The notes under the pieces are model-generated. The model had not been told where the DNA came from and searched no databases. It saw nothing but the letters and a program-made list of their open reading frames with translations. The position numbers were made by a program, and so were the translations under genes. Below, in pieces: positions 56,806-64,000 of a DNA stretch of 64,000 nucleotides (its first letter is position 1; each line of letters begins with the position of its first letter). Source of the stretch: Timema cristinae. Taxonomy: Eukaryota > Arthropoda > Insecta > Phasmatodea > Timematidae. The DNA lies in the NCBI GenBank assembly GCA_039000515.1, contig JBCFYV010001001.1:7121033-7185032 (forward strand), in the 5' to 3' direction.

Positions 56806-57813
56806 TTGATCACCGAAACGGTGACAATATTATTAAGGCGAGGTAAGAGGATGAAAGGAGGGAGCGCACAAATATTATCTGATTTGCATGCAAATATACG
56901 TTGGTACAATCCTGGGTACTTATGGTATTTCAATAACCAAATTTGAAATGTTAATTAACAATTGAAATAGTACACAAATTTTATAAGGCAGGTAACTTAT
57001 TTTTGAAAGTGCATAAAAGATTAAGGAAAAAACAATGAGCCAGTACTTGGTTTACTAAAGAAGAAAATTGGTGTAAATATCAGATGTACCACACACACAA
57101 AATGTAGGGCTACAGTTGCATTCAAAATGCAGTTTATAATTTACCAAGTTTTCCTTAAGAGGTAGGTTATTACTTCTAAATACCGGTACCAAAGTTGGAA
57201 AAAAAAAACAGGAATTTTAAAGCAAGGCTCAAACCGATGGGTTTTAAAGGTTTTTGTAGATTTTTTAGAATCTTATTCAATCTTTGCTTATTTTAACATA
57301 ATTACTATAAAATATGTGGAATAAGTCTGTGAATGTTTGATTTATTAAAAGATGATATTTTGACATATTATGAAATGAGTCAGCAAAAGATATAAATTAA
57401 TGGAAAAAACAAAAGAATCGAATCTGCAATATTATAAGAAGCTGACAGAATTAGTGACTAAAAAGAAGAAAGAACCAAACTTGTGGGAAAAAAACACCAT
57501 TGAGAACAAGGGTGACTCTGGGAATAAAAAAGCAGTGAGGTAAAGGAAGGGGGTGCAGAGAAAGGAAGAAATAAATAGGGGTTATCAATTATTTACTGGG
57601 CAAGTTTTTTCGTTTGTTTCAAAATGTGAAAATTTTAATTTGTCTATTATTTTGTGTGTTTAAAAGTAGCAAGCTATTTTAAAAGTAAAGCCAAACTTAA
57701 ATCACATTTCTAATAATATCACATCCTAGTACAAGTTTTGAAAAACATTCACTTTTCAATTACTTTGTATGATAAATAAAATATTTGGATAGAAGATTTT
57801 GTTTAGGGGCTTA

Positions 57814-58015
57814 GGCCCAGTTTCATAGTCAAATTTAGTACGCCTCAAGTGCGGCACTACACTAAGTACATAACGACACCTACCTAAACCAGAATGGAAT
57901 GGGCCAGTTTCCTATGTGAGAACGGCCCATTCCATTCTGGTTTAGGTAGGTGTCGTCATGTACTTAGTGTAGTGCCGCACTTGAGGCGTACTAAATTTGA
58001 CTATGAAACTGGGCC
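57814..58015. mobile_element. Harbinger-type hairpin MITE, nearly perfect palindrome
   Basis: 202 bp bounded by GGCCCAGTTTCATAGTCAAA and its complement, flanked by TTA on both sides (57811-57813, 58016-58018); 3-bp TTA/TWA duplications are typical of PIF/Harbinger elements. Arms of about 90 bp pair almost without mismatch around a short spacer near 57910-57930. Near-identity of the arms suggests recent insertion or gene conversion. No open frame. Confidence 0.92.
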
Positions 58016-58064
58016 TTAGTTGTTTTTTTTTGTTACTTTTATTTCAACTAAATAAATGATCTTA

Positions 58065-58382
58065 AAAAAACTCCATGGAGTCAGCCCATAATTGAGCCAT
58101 ATCGACCAAGCAAACGACATCTGTTGACAATGATAGTGCCAACTTTTGAGAAAGAGGGTGTCATGTGGTCAGCCCAACAAAACATCCGGTCATTAATCTG
58201 TTTTCTAGACAGAAGCAAAGTCGCTACTTTTTCATTCAAGTACTACTCATTTGTCCTCACGAGGCTGAGTTGACCCTGTTCCAGACCCACCACTTCACAG
58301 TTAAAATCTGGAAGTGCCGGAAATCGAACCAGATACCTCTGACTCTGTAGCTAGAAACTGACCACTAGACCACAGCTCAAGT
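58065..58382 (-). repeat. SINE-C, full length
   Basis: aaactccatggagtcagccc, tgatagtgccaacttttgag, agagggtgtcatgtggtcag, gttttctagacagaagcaa, agtgccggaaatcgaaccag, gaccactagaccacagctca. Sits 50 bp from the Harbinger MITE. Confidence 0.82.
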
Positions 58383-58559
58383 GGTCAGTAAATGATCTTA
58401 TCCCAAGGCTAAATAGTTTTATTTAAAAGACACTAAACCACATTATAATTAAATGTCAAAATACAATCAGGTATGTGTGAGAAGATTAAACAAAAATAAT
58501 AGATCTTATACTTTTAAAATAATATATTTTTGTGTAATGTCATAAAGAGAGGTCTAAGC

Positions 58560-58678
58560 TAAAGTCAAATTTTCTTAGGAAGAGCCTTCTAGAAAATACA
58601 AACATATGTTTTTACATCCAACACTGTCACATGTTACTATATTTTATTGTTATTTTTTTAATATTTATAATATCTATG
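58560..58678 (+). mobile_element. MITE-E, left part, interrupted
   Basis: cttaggaagagccttctaga, aaatacaaacatatgttttt, acatgttactatattttatt, ttataatatctat. Inserted DNA at about 58679-59135, with ends tgtgtgag and ctcacaca, splits it; it resumes at taataatatctattaaaatt (about 59136-59175). Confidence 0.6.
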
Positions 58679-59783
58679 GGTGTGTGAGTGAGCAATTTTC
58701 CCTTCCTAGTTAAGTTTGAGTCAAATTTGAATGAAAATAGAGGTTGTTTTTTTTAGTTTGAGTATAGTAATATAGAGCATTATTGTACATGAAATACTTC
58801 AAAGTTGAATTTCTGTTATATAAATAAACCATAAATAAATATAAACATACTTTATTTAGAAGTTAACAATTTTTTGTGAAAAAATTTATAACCCCACAAA
58901 TTCAAATTTTCCAATAAATTAGAATGTATTTTTTTAAATTAGACAAAGGAAAATTTTGTGCTATGAAACTATACCTTAAAATTGAAAAAAATTAATCTAA
59001 CTTGGAATTTTCAATAAAAAGATCGAAAATTATGAGTAGGTACTCACATATTTGAGTTTTGTAAAATTTTATTTACATTCGAGCAGCTACTAAAACTAGA
59101 CTCGAAAAGAATGTCCGCGTTCTCACACAGTCTTAATAATATCTATTAAAATTTATAGCTGCATTTGTAGCTGTTTAATTTGATTGCTTTCAAAGATTTC
59201 TTCTAATTCTATGATTAAACTTGAAGGTTTAATTCCTCCAGAACATTTCCACTAATATTGCTAGCAAATTTCTTACACATACTAAGTCAACTCATCTTCA
59301 CCAAGAAGACAGTTCTGCATCATGATCAACCAACAATACTTTCTTTAACAATGTCGCCTAATTGGTGGATTAAAAGCTATTTAGTGAAGAGGTCTGCGTC
59401 TCAACCTATTACACTATACACCTATAAAACCTATAAAACTTAAGAGACCAATGTATATTTAAATAGAAAGAGAAGAAAATGAGCAGTCCACCCTTTGATG
59501 CCTCTTGTTTATCTGTTGATAACACTTCCTATATTTCTCTGATGCATATACACACTCACTCTACTATCTGTACCTATACAACATTGAATTATACTTCAAA
59601 ATAGGTATGAGTTATTTTAAATTACTATTCTGGATGTACATCAGTTTCGCTTCCAAGGATTTTTTTAATCTGCACCATAAATAAATCAAATTGGCCATAT
59701 TGTAGAAAATTTAAACAAAATGTGTTTACAAAAAAGCTATTTCTAAATAAAGACACTTTATTTTTGTCATCGTTCAGGTAAAA

Positions 59784-59809
59784 TATATATATATATATAT
59801 ATATATATA
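59784..59809 (+). repeat. (TA)n microsatellite
   Basis: About 13 TA units left of a SINE-B. Confidence 0.9.
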
Positions 59810-59834
59810 ATGAGCTAATTACAGTTTGGATTAG

Positions 59835-60055
59835 TAAGAGCGGTGCTAACAGAAAAAAATACGCTAATGTGTTAGGAATGAGGAAGGTTAAATTTTGAGT
59901 ATATGTGCCACATTTGTGTGGAGGGAGAGCGAAAAATCATATAGGAAAACCCCTCCTCAGTGCACTCAACCGTGATTAAAACCTTGCTCTCCAGTAATTT
60001 TGGCAGTCCCATTTTTTGTAACAGTGAGGCCTTAGACCATTTGACCCCTTAAGCA
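59835..60055 (-). repeat. SINE-B copy
   Basis: gagcggtgctaacag, acgctaatgtgttaggaatg, aggaaggttaaattttgagt, ttgtgtggagggagagcgaa, accgtgattaaaaccttgct, gaggccttagaccatttgac. The first part is rearranged. Confidence 0.7.
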
Positions 60056-60734
60056 AGCGTTTATATAACTTTCCAAACTTGAAGAAAACTCAATGACGGC
60101 CAAATACCAATACATCGTGCCACATACATCTGATGTCACTCAACAAGTCTTGTTTAAGGGGTAATAAAGAAATATTTTAATCAGCATACTTAATTCTTCA
60201 ATTAATTTTTTTCATCCATCCAAAGGCCTAATATTTTAAGCTTTTAATTAAATGTCCCAAATTTACAAATATTTTTATGCAAGTATTTTAGCTAGATTTT
60301 GCAAGTTCTCTGTGTTTTTCCTGGCACAAAAAAAAAATCCAGTTTTACAGTTGTCTGTGGCAACCCTAGATGATTTAACCAAGTGCTGATGTTCTAACAT
60401 GTGATACTCATCTAAGTGATTCAAAACTTATAGAAACCAATGTAGACCTACCGATGGATGAGCAACGCCAAAGTCAAAATAAACTAATTTTGCGAAGGGA
60501 CGCCTCCGATATTTAGACACCACTAGGGAAAATGAGGTCTTCTCTCAACTTTTTTTTTTTTGAAGATGCAATGCCTCGAAAAACTATAAGCGAGTGTGTG
60601 GAGTTAAGCCACCACTTGTATAGTTAAATGTACATGAAAAGTGAGGCTTAGAAGATATAAATTATCTTTAGCTATGAATATAGTCACATCAAACATATTA
60701 TTTGCATGTGTGAAAATAACACCAAGACATAGTG

Positions 60735-60805
60735 AAATGAACGTGGGACCTTTGGCTTAGCGCGCCTGTGCTCTAACACTGAACTATCCAGGAACTGGCC
60801 CATGC
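60735..60805 (-). repeat. tRNA-like SINE head
   Basis: On minus: cctggatagttcagtgttag (box A region), agcacaggcgcgctaagcc, and ggtcccacgttcatttcac (box B-like). Too degenerate for a tRNA gene. Confidence 0.5.
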
Positions 60806-61370
60806 TCATTCTTGAACCTTCTTAGTTCAAGGCAGAGAAGGTTTCCCTCATTTTCATTTTCAAATTTTTTCTCCTTTTAATCTTTTCAACACCCCTCTAC
60901 CACAAAGCCCAACTTTTGTTTTATAGTGTCACACCTTAGGATGTGCCTACGAAGGTTGTATTATGAAGGTCCAAAGTATAGCTTAGTAAACCCAATATTG
61001 GCCCTTTCATTAAAAGGTATGGTTGTGAAGAATCAACACCATTTTAACTAAAGAAAATTGTCAAGAGAACTTACTCAATGTAGTGGTTTCTTAAGTATTA
61101 TAAAGATTCAGAACCCTGGAAGTTAAGTGAAAATACCTTTCCCGACAAAATTAGCAGTCTCGTTTGTTCTAGCTCATATAAATTCTTGTGTGCTGATATA
61201 ATCTGTCGGCTCAGGAAGTGCACATTAAATAGGCCTAGAACTCAAATGAAAAGAGGTTAAGAAAATAGGTTGAATTGTGTAGTAGTGGAAGGTTAATTTG
61301 TGTTAAAGTAATACAGCAAATTAGATTGTTTTATTATTATTACTATTTAAATAAATAGGCCCACATGATA

Positions 61371-61512
61371 CATTATTATTATTATCACCGCGTCTTACTA
61401 CCCGTTCGGGTTATACACACTTACACTAATGTGTAATGGTAGGGTGATTGTGAGATGAAATGGAGGACCTACAGTTTAACGTGGAATCCGAACCACGGTG
61501 GAGGCCTGGCAT
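61371..61512 (-). repeat. SINE-A, 5'-truncated
   Basis: (TTA)n, tcaccgcgtcttactacccg, ends ccgaaccacggtggaggcct + ggcat. The break lies within a few bases of that of the copy at 43946-44090. Confidence 0.85.
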
Positions 61513-61671
61513 TTATTAAGTTAATTTAGCAGCATTTATTTGTTGACTAAGCTCCAGATGGACCAGTTTTTAATGAGAATAAAAATATAATGTTTATTTA
61601 CTTCTAGCCTACCTAGTTGACTAAGGCAGTTCTATCACTAAGTAGTGTTGTTTATTAACTTATTAACGCCC

Positions 61672-61907
61672 ACTTCAGTGGGCCAACGGTCTAAGGCATA
61701 ACTTTGGCATTAGACTGCACCACTAATAATGGGAAGTTCGAGGTTTGAATCTTGGTCGGGTGTAGTGAGGGTCCACTCTTCTCTACACAAATACAGGTAC
61801 AGTTCCACTAAAGTCAATCTTCCACAGCCCTAACACATTAGCATTTAATTAGAAAACCTACATATTCGTACAGCCTGAACAACTATTAAGCTGCAGTGCT
61901 AAAAAAT
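61672..61907 (+). repeat. SINE-B copy
   Basis: ggccaacggtctaaggcata (contains the GTCTAAGG octamer), aataatgggaagttcgaggt, ttgaatcttggtcgggtgta, ccctaacacattagcattta, aactattaagctgcagtgct. Confidence 0.75.
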
Positions 61908-63502
61908 ATATATATAGTTACTAACAATAGGACTAGGTTATCACATGACTCAACTCGAACACGAGTGAGTTTTATGGCCACATGAGATAACTAACAGATA
62001 TAACAGAATTTTATGACATAGCATGTATTAATATACCATCAGATGAAATCTAATAGAACAATGCAGATGCCAAACAAACAAAATTGTTACTATCTTCTGA
62101 AAACTGGGCCTGCATGTGTGTCTTTTCAAAGTAGGAAACTTGCTATAACGTGGTCTGCTTTGTATCAGGATATCACAATGTCACCCCTTGGGCATTTAAA
62201 TTGCTAAATGTTGATGTTAGTTTGGTGAGCAGTGCAACAGCCACAGTAAGCAAACGAGACCTTAGGCCTTGATAATTACTGTTAGGTAGTTTAAATGTTA
62301 GTGAAATTTCATGAGTAAGTATTAAAAGCTATAGAAATATACTAAATACACCCATTGAACTATGCATTTAGTCGGCCCATGTAGCAATGGGAAAGAGGCT
62401 AAATGAATCTCAAACCCAAATGTCGAATTTAAATTTTGGTTATTTTGTTCTGTAAATGATAGTTAAATGAAGTAGGCATATGCTTAATATTTTACTTAAA
62501 TAAACTTATATTCAGTGGTGTGGTGTGGAGTGGTACCAGGGTGAGCAGAGCGTGTTAAAACCGTGCCTGTGATATGCTATCACCCACTCGATCCTCATTT
62601 GACCAATCGTAAATAATTTACCTGTATGCTCTAAATACCTTACAAGGGAATCAATTTACACTGATACCTTACCGATAAGTGTTCTACTGAGTGATTGGAA
62701 CATATCACAGGTGCAGTTTAAACCAACTCTACTCACACTTGCAACACGCCAACTGCTTATATTGTATGCCAACTATCATTTGGATACAACCAACTTAACA
62801 AACTAAAAAGATTTTGACCCACCAGATTGATAGGCCTACCAATTTGGTATTAGGAGAAAAAACACATTTATTTCCTATGGTATAGTTATTATAGTGTGTA
62901 ATATAATTTTATAAGACAATTTAAATCAAATGGCATATGCTAAATGTGGTATAAAAAGTGCTGCCTACATAACTTGATTGGCTAATTTAACAATTGCTTA
63001 AGTTATTTATGTAAACGTTAATAGTTTGTATTGAGTAATCAGGTGACCAGAAATTTAGACTAGGCTTAAGACTTACTATCTAATGTGTTATATCATTGGG
63101 TTTTTTTTAGAGCAAGCCCATCATTCTAAGTGGCTACAACTTAATTGGAACTCATTAGCATTTCTTAAAAATAATAATATTTGGTACATTTATGGGCCAT
63201 GTGAAGGTAAAATGTGGTAGCTTTCATCACTAGATAACTTAGGTTGTTGCAAAAGAGAAAATGGATGTTTAGGTTAGAACCTCATGCTCAATTAAAGGTT
63301 AAATAAACCTAACAACGCATACTTATAGTCTTCAAACCAGTTTAGGATGTAAATTTCATTAGTCAACGTGAACTTTCTTATAACAATCACCAAAAATGAG
63401 CTTCACATGACATTTGAGACACATTAAAATCACAGGTGTTCAATGTCGTCTTCCCATTCTAACCAAATACCATGCATTCCTGAGTAGCCAGACGTAGCCT
63501 AC

Positions 63503-63958
63503 CTTTTTCATAATGCCAGTCTTTCGTTTAGAAAACGTAGTGTATCTTCTAAGTTTATTGTCTATATATTCCATTTTGATCTTAACACGTCCTTTCGTCT
63601 TTTTTCCATTAGGTGGAGGAGTTTTCTTCTGAGTTTCAGGATACGTATCATCCCCAATGTCCGAACCGCAATCACTAGTCATACCCATAGAACTATGAGA
63701 CGACATACCTTGTCTACCCCCAGACACTTCTTGATCTAAATACACTTCCGAAGTTCTTTTGATTCCACGTTGAAATCCTGCACCACAAGAACTCGCCAAA
63801 GATAACGAGGACCTTGACACTCCTGAACTAATCGACGTTGAAGGTCTATTGTGACCAGTGCTACCGTACATTTCGGGTGCAGTCTCACCACTTAAAAGTG
63901 ACATATTATATCCCAAATTAAATCGGGAATCCCTGCCCCCTCCTGGAGGGGCATCCAT
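63503..63958 (-). CDS. SRF: SRF, coding exon 1 (start codon and first half of MADS box)
   Basis: Serum response factor, a nuclear MADS-box dimer that binds CC(A/T)6GG and drives immediate-early and muscle/cytoskeletal genes with ETS or myocardin-type partners. The exon gives 152 residues in phase 0. The start is ATG at 63958-63956: the GTG before it is not a eukaryotic start, an in-frame TAG lies five codons upstream (63973-63971), and context is good (G at -3, G at +4). Residues 1-120 are Ser/Gly-rich with an acidic patch SDCGSDIGDDTYPE, comparable to the phosphorylated acidic region of vertebrate SRF. Then PNGKKTKGRVKIKMEYIDNK, LRRYTTFSKRKTGIMKK, the DNA-contact helix, almost identical to human SRF. 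The donor AAG|gtaggc at 63502 splits the MADS box after GIMKK. Confidence 0.96.
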
Positions 63959-64000
63959 CACGGCACAACACTATTTTACTAATCTCATCTCAACCAAATA
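63959..64000 (-). other. SRF: SRF 5' untranslated region
   Basis: Upstream of the start codon, with an in-frame stop at 63971-63973. The main SRF promoter must lie beyond the window. Confidence 0.6.

Larger units (their letters stand above)
52427..63502 (-). other. SRF: SRF intron 1 (11.1 kb)
   Basis: Splits the MADS box between GIMKK and AYELS. Holds an interrupted MITE-E, a LINE fragment with 46-bp repeats, SINE-A, -B and -C copies, a hairpin MITE, and a tRNA-like head at 56505-56560 (gtggtatagtggtgatgggt, cctgggttcaatccctgg). 60.1-61.3 kb carries another tRNA-like head, and 61.95-63.4 kb shows nothing recognisable. Confidence 0.75.

Overview
The window is AT-rich (about two thirds A+T by eye) animal DNA. 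It holds parts of two spliced genes and a dense load of SINEs and small DNA transposons. There are no operons or ribosome binding sites; coding exons are short and far apart, with GT-AG splice sites. An ISL2EU-like MITE, many hAT miniatures and several tRNA-derived SINE families fit an invertebrate, perhaps an arthropod. I cannot name the species.

Layout. Positions 1-1049 (+) hold the last coding exon of a polyamine oxidase (spermine oxidase / N1-acetylpolyamine oxidase type), followed by a poly(A) signal. About 10.6 kb of repeat-filled spacer follows. From 11.7 kb to 63.96 kb (-) lies one gene, the MADS-box transcription factor SRF (serum response factor), transcribed toward the oxidase so that the two genes are tail to tail. 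I place six coding exons: 63958-63503 (start codon and first half of the MADS box), 52426-51893 (rest of the MADS box and a His/Pro-rich segment), 20514-20418, 15914-15806, 13810-13725 and 12040-11907 (C-terminus and stop). The introns are 11.1, 31.4, 4.5, 2.0 and 1.7 kb.

The most interesting non-repeat signal is in the 31-kb SRF intron. A GC-rich island at 21.6-22.04 kb carries two perfect CArG boxes (SRF-binding sites) 58 bp apart, an ETS-type site, an AP-1 site and, at its right edge, a consensus plus-strand 5' splice site. Plus-strand exon-like segments follow at 30195-30302 and 32965-33165. This could be an SRF-responsive promoter inside SRF, driving an antisense nested transcript or acting as an intronic enhancer.

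SRF exon 2 breaks frame twice, and its end phase clashes with exon 3. Each conflict is explained by one missing G/C in a short run, which suggests consensus errors in the assembly rather than a dead gene.

The remainder is mostly mobile elements: SINE-A and SINE-B share one 3' end, SINE-C and other tRNA-headed SINEs are separate, and there are hAT elements with 8-bp target duplications (two sit in the same octamer of SINE-B), a Harbinger-type hairpin MITE, a recurrent TIR MITE ('MITE-E'), LINE fragments, and a 27-bp minisatellite abutting the SRF exon 3 donor. Family names SINE-A/B/C and MITE-E are mine, from repeats seen within this window.
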